64,000 bases of DNA from Pseudoalteromonas haloplanktis ATCC 14393 (GCF_000238355.1 NZ_AHCA01000007.1:124001-188000); one strand, 5' to 3'; counted from the first letter of the stretch, positions 28,369-42,012 are shown. Program-made: numbers and translations. Notes: generated from the letters alone by a model not told the origin.

Positions 28369-28665
28369 TTAGTTAAATAATTTTGCTAATTGTGCTGAAA
28401 CTTGTTCGTTCACCATTTTGATCGATTCGTCTATTTGTGAGGTGATTGCAGCGTCAATCTTATTTAATTGTTTTTCAAATGAAGTGTTAAAGTCTTGACT
28501 AAAACTGTAATCGACCGCGGCCACGTCCTGTACTTGCGACACACTAGGTGCGGCTGACACCTTCGTATTATCTACCTCTTCAGCCATGGCATTTGCGCTA
28601 AATAAAGTGGCTATCACCGTGCTTACTAATAGAGTTTTTGTTACAGCTTTAGTTAATGGTTTCAT
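28369..28665 (-). CDS. small periplasmic protein of unknown function
   Basis: A 98-residue precursor with a typical signal peptide (LLVSTVIATLFSANAMA, cleaved before EEVD). The mature 70 residues are polar and helical, with Gln, Asp and Ile spaced so as to suggest an amphipathic or coiled helix (EKQLNKIDAAITSQIDESI). I know no family. It is 34 bp upstream of the TraB/GumN-like gene on the same strand, so it probably is the first gene of that operon; the two products may work together in the periplasm. GGAATAAAT before the ATG is a moderate ribosome-binding site. Confidence 0.65.
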   Translation of the reverse strand: MKPLTKAVTKTLLVSTVIATLFSANAMAEEVDNTKVSAAPSVSQVQDVAAVDYSFSQDFNTSFEKQLNKIDAAITSQIDESIKMVNEQVSAQLAKLFN

Positions 28666-29076
28666 GATTTATTCCTTCATATTTAGTCTTGTTTGTCATC
28701 CATACTTATGCGGATGTGTAATGTAATATTTACCGTTTTGTTCGCTAGGCTGTAGCGATGAGTCAATATTAGAGGGCAGTAGTAAGAAAGTCGCTTATCT
28801 AGGTATGAGCAATTTAATTATAAGGTTTAATTTTTATAATTAATTTAAAATCAATTTCTTAGTTTAAAACCTTATTTCTATTATAAGGTTTTATTTTTAA
28901 GGTTTTGCCCTGTCGGAGTATGTTTGAGGGTCGATTTGAGCTGCTGTAAAAAACGTTAGACATTGGCTGCAGCGTTTTCAGTCGACATTTAACTGCAAGT
29001 TGTGCGCTATTAAGTTAGAATGCGCCCAGAACTATCTTGCCTTGCAACCTTTAACTATCAATGAGCTACTAACCAG
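28666..29076. other. divergent intergenic region, AT-rich, with an orphan hairpin
   Basis: No coding sequence is visible between the exported-protein operon and pabA. The centre is very AT-rich and contains ATAAGGTTT three times, two as arms of a perfect inverted repeat described separately. Promoters for both flanking genes should lie here. Confidence 0.5.
28865..28898 (+). terminator. orphan terminator-like hairpin
   Basis: An 11-bp perfect stem (28865-28875 with 28883-28893) with a 7-base loop is followed by five T residues. No plus-strand gene lies upstream of it, so it could mark the 3' end of a small RNA starting somewhere after 28690. The stem is AT-rich (four G-C pairs), so termination would be weak. 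Confidence 0.4.
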
Positions 29077-29658
29077 ATGTTGTTAATGATCGACAATTAC
29101 GATTCGTTTACCTATAACTTAGTGCAATACTTTCAGCGCTTAGACCAAGAGGTGTTAGTAAAACGCAATAATGAGATCACGGTTAGTCAAATAGCGCAGT
29201 TAAATCCTCAATATATTGTCATATCCCCCGGGCCATGTACGCCCAACGAGGCTGGCATCTCTTTAGATGTTGTAGCGCAACTAAAAGGCAGGTTTCCAAT
29301 CTTAGGTATTTGCTTAGGTCATCAAACGATTGCACAAGCCTTAGGTGCAAATATTGTTAAAGCTAAGCAAGTGATGCACGGTAAAACCTCGCCAGTTTAT
29401 CATACGAATCAAGGGGTATTTACAGGTTTACCAAACCCACTAACGGTTTGCCGGTATCACTCATTAGTTGTTGATAAAAATAGTTTGCCTGACGAATTGC
29501 AGCTTACAGCATGGACTGAAACAGAAAGTGGTCAGTTGGATGAAATAATGGGCTTAGTTCATAATGGCTTAGCATTAGAAGGGGTACAGTTTCATCCAGA
29601 GGCAATTTTAACTGAGCGTGGGCTTGAATTACTTGCTAACTTTTTAACTCGGTTCTAG
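29077..29658 (+). CDS. pabA: aminodeoxychorismate/anthranilate synthase glutamine amidotransferase subunit
   Basis: A 193-residue class I glutamine amidotransferase. The nucleophile Cys lies in GICLGHQ, and the His-Glu pair in VQFHPEA completes the triad. The N-terminus [19 protein letters not shown] and the loop [11 protein letters not shown] fit PabA/TrpG. It supplies ammonia to PabB for 4-amino-4-deoxychorismate (folate) or to TrpE for anthranilate. Because no trp genes are near and it sits upstream of the ast genes, a layout I recall from Shewanella-like genomes, PabA is preferred; dual use is possible. No strong ribosome-binding site precedes the ATG. Confidence 0.9.
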   Translation: MLLMIDNYDSFTYNLVQYFQRLDQEVLVKRNNEITVSQIAQLNPQYIVISPGPCTPNEAGISLDVVAQLKGRFPILGICLGHQTIAQALGANIVKAKQVMHGKTSPVYHTNQGVFTGLPNPLTVCRYHSLVVDKNSLPDELQLTAWTETESGQLDEIMGLVHNGLALEGVQFHPEAILTERGLELLANFLTRF

Positions 29659-29714
29659 GCTTAACGTTAATAGCTGTAATAGCTCCTTTAACTTTTACAT
29701 AAAGATAATAATGA

Positions 29715-30875
29715 ATGACAGATGAAGTACGCCAACAAAGGATTGTAAAAGCATTAGAACAACGAGCCCATGACTTGTTACTTGGGCATAGTTTTGCGCA
29801 GCGTCAAATTGGTTATATTCACACCTTAGAAATTGACTACGGCGAAGCAATGGAACAACGTACTTTACTGGAAGTTGAAGTCGCAGCGCAGAAAATACGT
29901 CAACAATCGAGTACTGCCCATCATAAATACCGCGCTCAAGCCAGCCAACAACTTCATCAAGTGATTGATACCGCGATGAACAAGCAATTAGCGGATATAG
30001 ACACTGTATTACATGAAACAATTGGCATTGAAGATAATGTTCCGGCAATTTTGGATATATTGGCGGTAAAGTCTGCATCGGTAGGACGCCTTGAGCCGCT
30101 AGTTAAAGATTTAACCTGGCTAGGTCGGGAGTTGGTTACTTTTGTAAACTTGCCTTATTACCGTACGCAGCGTAATAAACACACTTCCGTTAAGGTTGAC
30201 AACCCCTCTTTAGCGCTACGCTATATTGGTTTAGATAACTTGCAATTTGTGGTGCCAACTTTTGCAGTGCGTCATTGGATGCCACATAGTACCGAGCCAT
30301 TTCCATTATTGAAGCGTCGCTTACGCGATAACTCAATGGCCTGTGCAATTGCAGCGCAGGAGTTGGCTAAGAACAGTGGTAATAATGAAGTGCATGCGTT
30401 TACTTTAGGGATGTTACTCGATGTGGGTAAAATAGCTTTGACAAGGCTTTATTTACGTACCTTTGAGCGTGTTTGGCAACGAAAAGTAACCCTTGCTCGA
30501 GAAGAACAGCATAAAGATTTACATACGGCATTATTAGAATTAAAACCAGACCCTCTTTTTTTAAGTACCTTGCTTAACCAGCACGCATTGAAAGTCACAG
30601 CAAAGGTGATAGATAAAATGGCGTTTCGGTATTTGCCATTTAATGCGGTGCTCTCGCAATTGGTTAATGGTGTAGCAAAAGGGGATTCAGCATTACCGTT
30701 AACTACGCTAATACGCAAAGCTCGATGTTATAGCCAAGTGGTCAGTTTAACTGCTCATCAATTAGTAGAAAGTGATGAAAAATCACTCTGGTTTGATTAT
30801 GTAGGCTTATCAAAACAGGAACAAATGCAGCTCGAAAAAACCAATTTACGGCACTTTCATATCAAAATTGACTAG
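29715..30875 (+). CDS. HDOD domain protein
   Basis: A 386-residue cytoplasmic protein. Residues about 1-100 are charged and helical (ALEQRAHDLLLGHSFAQRQIG). Residues about 110-310 match an HDOD domain: AVKSASVGRLEPLVKDLTWLGRELVTFVN at the start and HAFTLGMLLDVGKIALTRLYL in the core. HDOD proteins are degenerate relatives of HD phosphohydrolases and usually act in signalling through protein contacts, often near cyclic-di-GMP or chemotaxis systems. No extra GGDEF, EAL or receiver domain is present here. The gene stands between pabA and astC on the same strand with about 55 bp to pabA, and a 383-bp gap after it. Confidence 0.8.
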   Translation: MTDEVRQQRIVKALEQRAHDLLLGHSFAQRQIGYIHTLEIDYGEAMEQRTLLEVEVAAQKIRQQSSTAHHKYRAQASQQLHQVIDTAMNKQLADIDTVLHETIGIEDNVPAILDILAVKSASVGRLEPLVKDLTWLGRELVTFVNLPYYRTQRNKHTSVKVDNPSLALRYIGLDNLQFVVPTFAVRHWMPHSTEPFPLLKRRLRDNSMACAIAAQELAKNSGNNEVHAFTLGMLLDVGKIALTRLYLRTFERVWQRKVTLAREEQHKDLHTALLELKPDPLFLSTLLNQHALKVTAKVIDKMAFRYLPFNAVLSQLVNGVAKGDSALPLTTLIRKARCYSQVVSLTAHQLVESDEKSLWFDYVGLSKQEQMQLEKTNLRHFHIKID

Positions 30876-32464
<1,589 letters not shown>

Positions 32465-32483
32465 TCAACACCTCTCATATTAA

Positions 32484-32504
32484 GGGCAAGCAGCAAGCTT
32501 GCCC
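32484..32504 (+). other. intercistronic hairpin between astC and astA
   Basis: GGGCAAGC (32484-32491) pairs perfectly with GCTTGCCC (32497-32504) across an AGCAA loop. No T-run follows, so it is more likely an mRNA processing or stabilising element, or a leaky terminator, that lets astC be made in excess of astA and astD. Confidence 0.5.
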
Positions 32505-32549
32505 GACTATTCTTAATTTACCGTTATTTATAAGGGAGCAAGCGGACTC

Positions 32550-33566
32550 ATGATGATCCTTCGCCCAATCCAGCAATGTGATTACCCAGCTTTATTGAAA
32601 ATTGCCCATGAATCAGGGCATGGTTTTACATCTTTACCGAATAACGAAGCGTTATTGCAAAAGAAAATAGATCATTCAATAAGCTCATTCGCAAAAAGTG
32701 CATCTCACCCGGGTGATGAAGGTTACTTGTTTGTTCTTGAAGATAGCGAAACAGGTGAAGTAGTGGGTACCTCAGCCATTGAAGCGGCTGTTGGCCTTGA
32801 TGACGCGTTTTATCATTACCACCTTAGTAAAGCCATTCATTCATCTCGTACACTGAATGTTTATAAAGCCGTTGATATTCTCACCTTGTGTAATGACTAC
32901 ACCGGTGCCACAGAGCTTTGTACGCTGTTTTTAAAAGATGGTTACCGTAAAAATAATAACGGTAAGCTGCTTTCAAAAGCACGTTTTATGTTTATTAAAC
33001 AGCATCAAGAACGTTTTGCCGACACCGTTATTGCTGAAATGCGCGGCGTTTCGAACGAGCAAGGCAACAGCCCATTTTGGCAGTGGTTAGAAGAGCACTT
33101 CTTCTCGATGGACTTTCCAACCGCTGATTACTTAACAGGTATTGGCCAAAAAGTATTTATTGCTGAACTAATGCCAAAGTACCCAATTTACGTCAACTTA
33201 CTAAGTAAAGAGGCGCAAGCGGTGATCGGCAAAGTACACGATAATACCCGCCCTGCGATTGAGCTGCTAAAAAGCGAAGGTTTTACGTTTAATGGCTATG
33301 TAGACATTTTTGACGCAGGTCCAACGGTTGAAGCAAAAGTCGATAATATTGCCACTATTCGTAATGCGAAAAACTTTACCGTTAAGATCGGTAACAACAG
33401 CGGTGAAACCGCGGTGATGCTTGCAAATGAAAAGCTCAATGACTTTAGAGCAACCGTTGCACAACTAAATTTTGATGAATCAAGCGCAGAGTTAACTCTA
33501 CCTCAAGCAATGGCTGAAGCACTTCATTTACAAGCTGGCGATATCGTTACAGCAACACGCATTTAA
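32550..33566 (+). CDS. astA: arginine N-succinyltransferase
   Basis: A 338-residue protein, close to E. coli AstA (344). The N-terminal MILRPIQQCDYPALLKIA, the ETGEVVGTSAIEAAVGLDDAFYHYH block and the GEQG-like RGVSNEQGNSPFWQWLEEHFF motif are hallmarks of AstA. It transfers succinyl from succinyl-CoA to arginine, the first step of the AST pathway. Two adjacent ATG codons (32550, 32553) are possible starts. The gene is followed by astD after 15 bp. The remaining pathway genes, astB and astE, are not in this window, although an AstE/AspA-family gene is found in the lysine-riboswitch operon. Confidence 0.95.
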   Translation: MMILRPIQQCDYPALLKIAHESGHGFTSLPNNEALLQKKIDHSISSFAKSASHPGDEGYLFVLEDSETGEVVGTSAIEAAVGLDDAFYHYHLSKAIHSSRTLNVYKAVDILTLCNDYTGATELCTLFLKDGYRKNNNGKLLSKARFMFIKQHQERFADTVIAEMRGVSNEQGNSPFWQWLEEHFFSMDFPTADYLTGIGQKVFIAELMPKYPIYVNLLSKEAQAVIGKVHDNTRPAIELLKSEGFTFNGYVDIFDAGPTVEAKVDNIATIRNAKNFTVKIGNNSGETAVMLANEKLNDFRATVAQLNFDESSAELTLPQAMAEALHLQAGDIVTATRI

Positions 33567-35051
<1,485 letters not shown>

Positions 35052-35081
35052 TCGAGTTTTGTTAAATAGTAATAAATAACT

Positions 35082-35108
35082 AAAAAAGCAGCCTAGGCTG
35101 CTTTTTTT
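35082..35108 (+). terminator. rho-independent terminator of the ast operon
   Basis: A palindromic AGCAGC/GCTGCT stem with a CTAG loop between A6 and T7 lies about 30 bp after astD. Confidence 0.9.
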
Positions 35109-35197
35109 GTATTGGTTAAGGGTCAAAGGTAGCAATTAAAAGCGCTTTCTGCTTAAATCATTACAGTCGTGATAATTTTACAGTGGGTGTTTTAATT

Positions 35198-35545
35198 ATG
35201 GTTTTAGATAGGCAAGGGTATGATGATCTGATCATGTATCTTACTCAAAATTTAGCATTATTTGAGAAACCCGGCGAAATTAAACCAGGCTCCCCCACTA
35301 TTATGGAACTGATAGAGGATGACATTGCTGAAAATGTCATGTTGTTATGTCAGCAGCATACAGAACTGACCACCGAACAACGTAGTCAAATTGTGCGTGA
35401 GGTGGATGGTATCGTATACGATTTACAAGAAGTGTTAAGTAGTGTTACCAGTAATCAAGTGACCATTGAACAGCACGCCTTTATTGATGAATTTGCCGCC
35501 CTGGTAAAAAACCTCTTTGATAGCGCTGTCGCAGAAAGCGCTTGA
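35198..35545 (+). CDS. DUF3802 family protein
   Basis: A 115-residue acidic, all-helical cytoplasmic protein beginning MVLDRQGYDDLIMYLTQNLA. It looks like the short DUF3802 family found in Shewanella, Vibrio and Pseudoalteromonas, usually near the ast genes; its function is unknown. The ATG at 35198 is preferred to an upstream GTG at 35183 because the family sequences start there. It has its own 5' region after the ast terminator. No motif beyond high Glu, Gln and Val content can be pointed to. Confidence 0.75.
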   Translation: MVLDRQGYDDLIMYLTQNLALFEKPGEIKPGSPTIMELIEDDIAENVMLLCQQHTELTTEQRSQIVREVDGIVYDLQEVLSSVTSNQVTIEQHAFIDEFAALVKNLFDSAVAESA

Positions 35546-35619
35546 ATACATCGTTTTTAATTTGCAACTGTGTGTGACTTCCTTACAATCAAGTAACTAA
35601 TTTTTTTGAGAGTCATAAA

Positions 35620-36033
35620 ATGCAAGCGAATGTAAAATGGGTCGAAGGCGATACCTTCCTTGGTCTTTCTAATTCTGGGCACAATGTGGTGTTTGATGCT
35701 GGTAGCGATAGCGCCTCACCAAGCCCAATGGAAATGGTGTTAATGTCTGTTGGTTGTTGCTCATCGGTTGATGTAGTAAGCATTTTAAAAAAAGCCAAAC
35801 AAAATTTTTCTGACGTACAAGTACAACTAAGCGCTGAACGTGCTGAATCTGCTCCTCGAGTGTTTACTAAAATTAATTTACACTTTGTTGTGACAGGTGA
35901 TAATGTTTCTGAAAAACACCTTGCGCGCGCCGTGCAACTGTCAGCTGAGAAGTATTGTTCAGTAGCATTAATGCTTGATAAAACAGTAGAAATTACTCAC
36001 ACACACGAAGTTATACAAGAACAGGGAAAATAA
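35620..36033 (+). CDS. OsmC family protein, YhfA-like
   Basis: A 137-residue protein that matches E. coli YhfA closely: [40 protein letters not shown] and [18 protein letters not shown]. The two conserved cysteines of the OsmC/Ohr fold (in GCCSSVDV and KYCSVALM) are present; in Ohr and OsmC they reduce organic hydroperoxides. The role of YhfA itself is not established. In many relatives the gene lies next to crp; here speD follows instead. Confidence 0.88.
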   Translation: MQANVKWVEGDTFLGLSNSGHNVVFDAGSDSASPSPMEMVLMSVGCCSSVDVVSILKKAKQNFSDVQVQLSAERAESAPRVFTKINLHFVVTGDNVSEKHLARAVQLSAEKYCSVALMLDKTVEITHTHEVIQEQGK

Positions 36034-36121
36034 CGCTTTTTCCTGCGGTGAAATTCGTATAAAATCCGCGAACTTTTCATTCTGCTCTGGCAGATTTCAC
36101 TTGTTTATAGGTTGGTTTATC

Positions 36122-36934
36122 ATGAACAAACCCTTCGATAAAATTAAACTTCATGGCTTTAATAACTTAACCAAAAGTTTAAGCTTTAGTATTTACGATA
36201 TTTGCTATGCAAAGACAGAGCAACAACGTAAAGAATATATTGAATATATCGACGAACAGTACAGTGCTGATCGACTAACCGATATTTTAGGTGAAGTAGT
36301 GGATATTATTGGTGCGAATATTTTAAATGTTTCGCGTCAAGATTATGATCCACAAGGTGCTAGTGTAACAATTCTGATTTCAGAAGAGCCAATTGAACAA
36401 CAGCAGACCTATGATGTAGATGAAGCGCCAGGCCCATTGCCAGAAACTGTGGTTGCTCACTTAGATAAGAGCCACATTTGTGTGCACACTTACCCTGAAG
36501 CGCATCCCGATGATGGTATTTGTACTTTCCGTGCTGATATCGAAGTATCAACCTGTGGTATTATTTCGCCATTAAAAGCATTGAACTTCTTAATCCACAG
36601 TTTAGACTCTGATGTAGTGACAATTGACTACCGCGTACGTGGTTTTACCCGTGATGTAGATGGTGTTAAGCATTATATTGATCATGCGATTAACTCAATT
36701 CAAAACTACATGACCGAAGATACGAAAGAAGCGTACCAGATGATGGACGTGAATGTGTATCAAGAAAACTTATTCCACACTAAGATGATGCTAAAAGAGA
36801 CCGATCTAAATACGTATTTATTCGGTGTCACTACCAGCGATTTATCTGAAGAGGAAGAAGAAGAAATTCGCTCTAAGTTAACCCGCGAGATGCAAGAGAT
36901 CTTCTACGGTCGTAACTTACCAGATACAGAATAA
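36122..36934 (+). CDS. speD: S-adenosylmethionine decarboxylase proenzyme
   Basis: A 270-residue protein, very close to E. coli SpeD (264). Autocleavage is expected between Lys116 and Ser117 in [14 protein letters not shown]; the Ser becomes the pyruvoyl cofactor. Other active-site blocks are [13 protein letters not shown] and [12 protein letters not shown]. It produces decarboxylated SAM, the aminopropyl donor for spermidine. ATG 36122 is chosen because upstream in-frame codons (from TTG 36101) encode a stretch not found in the family. An acidic EEEEEE patch occurs near the C-terminus. A spermidine-synthase-like gene is at the start of the window, far from here. Confidence 0.96.
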   Translation: MNKPFDKIKLHGFNNLTKSLSFSIYDICYAKTEQQRKEYIEYIDEQYSADRLTDILGEVVDIIGANILNVSRQDYDPQGASVTILISEEPIEQQQTYDVDEAPGPLPETVVAHLDKSHICVHTYPEAHPDDGICTFRADIEVSTCGIISPLKALNFLIHSLDSDVVTIDYRVRGFTRDVDGVKHYIDHAINSIQNYMTEDTKEAYQMMDVNVYQENLFHTKMMLKETDLNTYLFGVTTSDLSEEEEEEIRSKLTREMQEIFYGRNLPDTE

Positions 36935-36957
36935 ACTAGCAGAATTAGTTGATTCTT

Positions 36958-36992
36958 AAAACGGCGTGTAATGAAAATTACGCGCCGTTTTT
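36958..36992 (+). terminator. rho-independent terminator after speD
   Basis: A 15-bp stem (AAAACGGCGTGTAAT with ATTACGCGCCGTTTT, one G-T pair) and GAAA loop, ending in T5. Confidence 0.92.
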
Positions 36993-37157
36993 GTATGTGG
37001 GTTATTGCGATAGTTAGTGTGAGTAAAGCTTACGAGTAACGCAGTATTAATTTTATTATCGTAGCTTGGGTTGAACATAACGAAGCCTGAAAAACCATTA
37101 CCTTCAGTGATTGTGGCTATCACAGGTAGGTCGTGATTTATCGCGACAAATAACCTC

Positions 37158-37565
37158 TTATCGAGTTCGTTTCAACTGTAACAAATCCCATTTATTGCCG
37201 TATAAATCTTCAAATACCACCACGGTGCCGTAGGCTTCTTTACGGGGTTGTTCATTGAATCGAATGCCATTTTTTTGCATCACTTTATAATCACGCCAAA
37301 AATCATTGGTGTGTAAAAATAAAAACACGCGACCGCCAGTTTGATTGCCTACAGCCTCTAACTGCTGTGGCGCACTTGCTTGTGCGAGTAGTAAGTTGGT
37401 GCCATTGGAATTAGGAGGTGCGATTAATACCCAGCGTTTGCCATTACCAAGGTCGGTATCTTCAATTAAATCAAACCCCAGTTTTTGAGTGTAAAAAGCA
37501 ATGGCGTCATTATAACTTTCAACGACTAACGCGATACTTCCTATGTGTTGTTTTATATTAGACAT
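37158..37565 (-). CDS. VOC (glyoxalase/bleomycin resistance) family protein
   Basis: A 135-residue protein with one VOC unit: two beta-alpha-beta-beta-beta modules. Metal ligands are probably His in KQHIGSIALVV, His in FLFLHTND and Glu in VVVFEDLYGNKWDLLQ. Members are lactoylglutathione lyases, dioxygenases, or drug-binding proteins; this one most resembles the unassigned glyoxalase-like type with VLIAPPNSNGTNLLLAQA. It stands alone on the minus strand between speD and nnr, so context gives no substrate. Confidence 0.82.
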   Translation of the reverse strand: MSNIKQHIGSIALVVESYNDAIAFYTQKLGFDLIEDTDLGNGKRWVLIAPPNSNGTNLLLAQASAPQQLEAVGNQTGGRVFLFLHTNDFWRDYKVMQKNGIRFNEQPRKEAYGTVVVFEDLYGNKWDLLQLKRTR

Positions 37566-37752
37566 TGACCTACCTTACGAATTAATAACTGTGTCTAGGT
37601 GTTTTACCAGAACAATACAATTCATCAGAGGACAAAAGGCTGTATTAGGTCGTGTACCATAAGAATTATGCAAAAAGCTTGGGTTTTGGTAATTATTTGA
37701 CTGCTATTCTCACCACTTATATGCTGGTTAAAAGCCCACCTAAAGGATCAAT

Positions 37753-39234
37753 ATGTCAGCTAATTTATCTCAACGAGTGTTTTGTGCCGAGCAAGTGCGA
37801 ACTCACGAGCCCGCGGCCGCAGCGCAATCTGGCGTAGTTATGTATACGCTGATGGAGCGAGCTGGTAAAGCGGTGTTTGATCAGACAATTAAGCATTTTC
37901 CGCAAGCTCAAAATTATGTGGTGTTGGTTGGGGTGGGTAATAATGCAGGTGACGGCTATATCGTTGCAAGCCTCGCTAAACAGGCCGCAAAACAAGTAAC
38001 AGTAATAGCGGCCGTACCAGATAAACCATTAACAGGTGATGCGCTTACAGCGCAAAAAGCATGGTTAGCAGCTGGTGGTGACATAACGGCATTTCATCAG
38101 CAAATTATAGATAACGCGGATGTCATTATTGATGGCTTGTTAGGCACAGGAATAAACAGTGATGTACGTGCTCCTTTTGTTGAGCTGATTGAAGCAGCTA
38201 ATAACAGCGCTGCGCCAATTGTAGCAATTGATTTGCCGTCAGGTATTAACGCAGACACAGGAGCTGTACTGGGAGTGGCAATTGAGGCTGATGTTACAGT
38301 CACTTTTGTTGGTATTAAGCAAGGGCTTGTTACGGGCGCGGGGCGTGCCTGCGCAGGTATTGGAGAGTTTGACGATTTATCTATTTCAGATGCATTTACA
38401 CAATTGGCAACGCCAACTGCAAAGTTGATAAGTTATCAAACATCGCAAGGCTTGGGGAAAAGAAATAACAATAGCCATAAAGGCAGCCATGGTAAATTAC
38501 TGTGCGTAGGTGGCAATAAAGGTACGGCAGGGGCTATACGCTTAACAAGTGAGGCCGCGCTGCGCAGTGGGGCAGGTATGGTAAAAGTATACACTCATCC
38601 TGAGTCAGTCCTTGCTGTGAGTATTGGCCGCCCTGAGCTGATGGTGACGACAATCGATCTTGACGCAGCATTAGACTGGGCAACGTGTATAGCGATTGGC
38701 CCAGGGCTCGGCCAAGATACATGGTCTCAATCCACCTTTGGAACGGTTATTGAGCACTGTGTTGCTCACAATAAAGCAATGGTTGTCGACGCCGATGCGT
38801 TAAACCTTATTGCTCAGCAATCCGCGCCTATTGCATTGAAAAACACGGTATTCACACCGCACTCAGGCGAAGCTGCACGGCTACTTGGTTGCACCATTAG
38901 TGATATAGAGTCAGACCGTTACCAGAGTGCACACAAGTTGACAGAAACATATTCAACGACCTGTGTACTCAAAGGGGCGGGCAGCATTATCGCTGATGGC
39001 ATTAAAACGTGGGTATGCACTGATGGCAACCCCGCGTTAGCCGTAGGCGGCAGCGGTGATGTACTCACTGGGATTATTGCTGGCCTTATCGCACAAGGGT
39101 TAACAACTGAGCACGCTGCGTGTTTTGGTGTGACCTTGCATGCAAAAGCTGGAGATATAGCCGCACAGCGCGATGGCGAACGAGGCATGTTGCCGAGCGA
39201 TCTGTTTACGATAGTCAGAGAGTTGGTAAACTAA
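37753..39234 (+). CDS. nnr: bifunctional NAD(P)HX epimerase / ADP-dependent dehydratase
   Basis: A 493-residue protein. Residues about 1-210 form the YjeF N-terminal epimerase domain (GVGNNAGDGYIVASLA); residues about 230-490 form the ribokinase-like dehydratase (GSHGKLLCVGGNKGTAGAIRL, and GNPALAVGGSGDVLTGIIAGL near the C-terminus). Together they repair hydrated NADH and NADPH. In E. coli this gene directly precedes tsaE; here the two are separated by about 8 kb containing groES-groEL, cutA-dsbD and accBC. The stop codon is followed at once by a 7-bp repeat array. Confidence 0.95.
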   Translation: MSANLSQRVFCAEQVRTHEPAAAAQSGVVMYTLMERAGKAVFDQTIKHFPQAQNYVVLVGVGNNAGDGYIVASLAKQAAKQVTVIAAVPDKPLTGDALTAQKAWLAAGGDITAFHQQIIDNADVIIDGLLGTGINSDVRAPFVELIEAANNSAAPIVAIDLPSGINADTGAVLGVAIEADVTVTFVGIKQGLVTGAGRACAGIGEFDDLSISDAFTQLATPTAKLISYQTSQGLGKRNNNSHKGSHGKLLCVGGNKGTAGAIRLTSEAALRSGAGMVKVYTHPESVLAVSIGRPELMVTTIDLDAALDWATCIAIGPGLGQDTWSQSTFGTVIEHCVAHNKAMVVDADALNLIAQQSAPIALKNTVFTPHSGEAARLLGCTISDIESDRYQSAHKLTETYSTTCVLKGAGSIIADGIKTWVCTDGNPALAVGGSGDVLTGIIAGLIAQGLTTEHAACFGVTLHAKAGDIAAQRDGERGMLPSDLFTIVRELVN

Positions 39235-39235
39235 A

Positions 39236-39305
39236 GCCGTCAGCCGTCAGCCGTCAGCCGTCAGCCGTCAGCCGTCAGCCGTCAGCCGTCAGCCGTCAGC
39301 TGTCA
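39236..39305. repeat. 7-bp tandem repeat array (GCCGTCA), nine perfect units plus one variant
   Basis: Nine perfect GCCGTCA units run from 39236 to 39298, followed by GCTGTCA. The array starts two bases after the nnr stop codon. Its unit differs by one base from the GCGGTCA unit of the array at 25829-26003, and degenerate copies occur after the stop codon at 25675, so a family of 3'-end heptamer arrays is suggested. Confidence 0.95.
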
Positions 39306-39325
39306 GTTTCTGATAGCTGACAGCT
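39298..39325. other. inverted repeat closing the heptamer array
   Basis: AGCTGTCAG (39298-39306) pairs perfectly with CTGACAGCT (39317-39325) across a 10-base loop. The left arm is formed by the last repeat units, so the array ends in a hairpin in either RNA. Confidence 0.7.
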
Positions 39326-39335
39326 AAAAACTGAA

Positions 39336-39362
39336 AGCTTTACCCAGCTTTCACTGGGTTTT
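39336..39362. terminator. terminator hairpin between nnr and rnk
   Basis: An ACCCAG/CTGGGT stem with a CTTTCA loop and a T4 tail on the plus strand lies between the convergent nnr and rnk genes; it probably ends nnr and may help rnk. Confidence 0.65.
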
Positions 39363-39380
39363 CAATACTGCTAACTGGTA

Positions 39381-39794
39381 TTAGCGGTGTAACTCACCAA
39401 CTCGCTCTGGTTGATAGGTTACTTCTTTTATTTTTACTGTTATAACCCCGCCGCCAGGCTTGGGCCATTCAATTTCATCACCTTGAGATAGGCCAAGTAA
39501 GGCGCTGCCAACAGGGGCTAAAATTGATATCTTATCAGCATTGGCATCCGCATTTTTTGGATACACTAAGGTCTTAGTAAACTCTTCTTGGCTTGATTCA
39601 ACGATAAAGTTCACAGTTGAATTCATAGTTACCACTGTCGAAGGCATATCTTTTGGCTCGACAATGGTCGCACGACCAAGTTCAGCTTCAAGCTCTTTTT
39701 CACCAGCGAAGCTGCCTGCTGGCAATGATTCCATTAAATCATAAAGTCTATCTGCATCAAGTGATGAGATGATCAGTTCAGGCCTTTTATTCAT
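39381..39794 (-). CDS. rnk: nucleoside diphosphate kinase regulator Rnk
   Basis: A 137-residue protein, the size of E. coli Rnk (136). The N-terminus (RPELIISSLDADRLYDLME) is the short Rnk coiled-coil region, and the C-terminal half (ISILAPVGSALLGLSQGDEIEWP) is the GreA/GreB C-terminal FKBP-like domain. Rnk binds RNA polymerase near the secondary channel and influences nucleoside diphosphate kinase levels. It follows groEL on the same strand, but a terminator separates them. Confidence 0.92.
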   Translation of the reverse strand: MNKRPELIISSLDADRLYDLMESLPAGSFAGEKELEAELGRATIVEPKDMPSTVVTMNSTVNFIVESSQEEFTKTLVYPKNADANADKISILAPVGSALLGLSQGDEIEWPKPGGGVITVKIKEVTYQPERVGELHR

Positions 39795-39918
39795 TGTAAT
39801 GTCCTTAATTGTGTCTGATAAATAAAATTACCCCTAAGTTGTGAAGTGCCTTACAGCTTGTAAACACGACATATACAGAGGTTATTTTATTTATTACTTT
39901 ATCGTTGCCCTTAAAGCT

Positions 39919-39944
39919 AAAAACCCAGCCTAAGCTGGGTTTTT
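39919..39944 (-). terminator. rho-independent terminator of the groESL operon
   Basis: An AAAAACCCAGC/GCTGGGTTTTT stem with a CTAA loop works in both directions; on the minus strand it ends groEL about 30 bp after its stop codon and separates it from rnk. Confidence 0.88.
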
Positions 39945-39971
39945 ATTTGAGCTAGATGGTTTGGGGGATGA

Positions 39972-41648
<1,677 letters not shown>

Positions 41649-41665
41649 TTAAACGAAAAGTAGGT

Positions 41666-41953
41666 TTAGCCTACAATGCCTAAAATGTTGTCTTCACGCA
41701 TGATCAGGTACTCTTGACCTTCGATCTTTTCAGCTTTTTCAACATACGAGCCGAATAACACAGTGTCACCGACTTTAACTTCTAATGCTCTCACATCACC
41801 GTTATCTAGAGTACGGCCATTACCAACAGCGACAACTTCTCCGCGTGTTGATTTCTCAGCAGCAGAGCCAGTTAATACAATACCGCCAGCAGACTTGGTT
41901 TCTTCTTCTAGACGCTTAACGATTACGCGATCATGTAAAGGACGAATGTTCAT
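41666..41953 (-). CDS. groES: co-chaperonin GroES (Hsp10)
   Basis: A 95-residue protein starting [18 protein letters not shown], with the mobile loop [14 protein letters not shown] that contacts GroEL and the [13 protein letters not shown] core. It is the lid of the GroEL chamber. AGGAGAACTAAAC upstream is a strong ribosome-binding site. The gene is first in the operon, after a leader of about 100 bases. Confidence 0.99.
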   Translation of the reverse strand: MNIRPLHDRVIVKRLEEETKSAGGIVLTGSAAEKSTRGEVVAVGNGRTLDNGDVRALEVKVGDTVLFGSYVEKAEKIEGQEYLIMREDNILGIVG

Positions 41954-42012
41954 TTGTTTAGTTCTCCTAACAGTTTCTGAACAGGACAGAAAAAAGTTTT
42001 GTGTGTACCAAA

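Noticed and set aside
39120..39320. Open frame crossing the nnr 3' end into the second array
   Set aside because: It lies out of frame within nnr and then reads the heptamer array (SAVSRQP units); no independent support.
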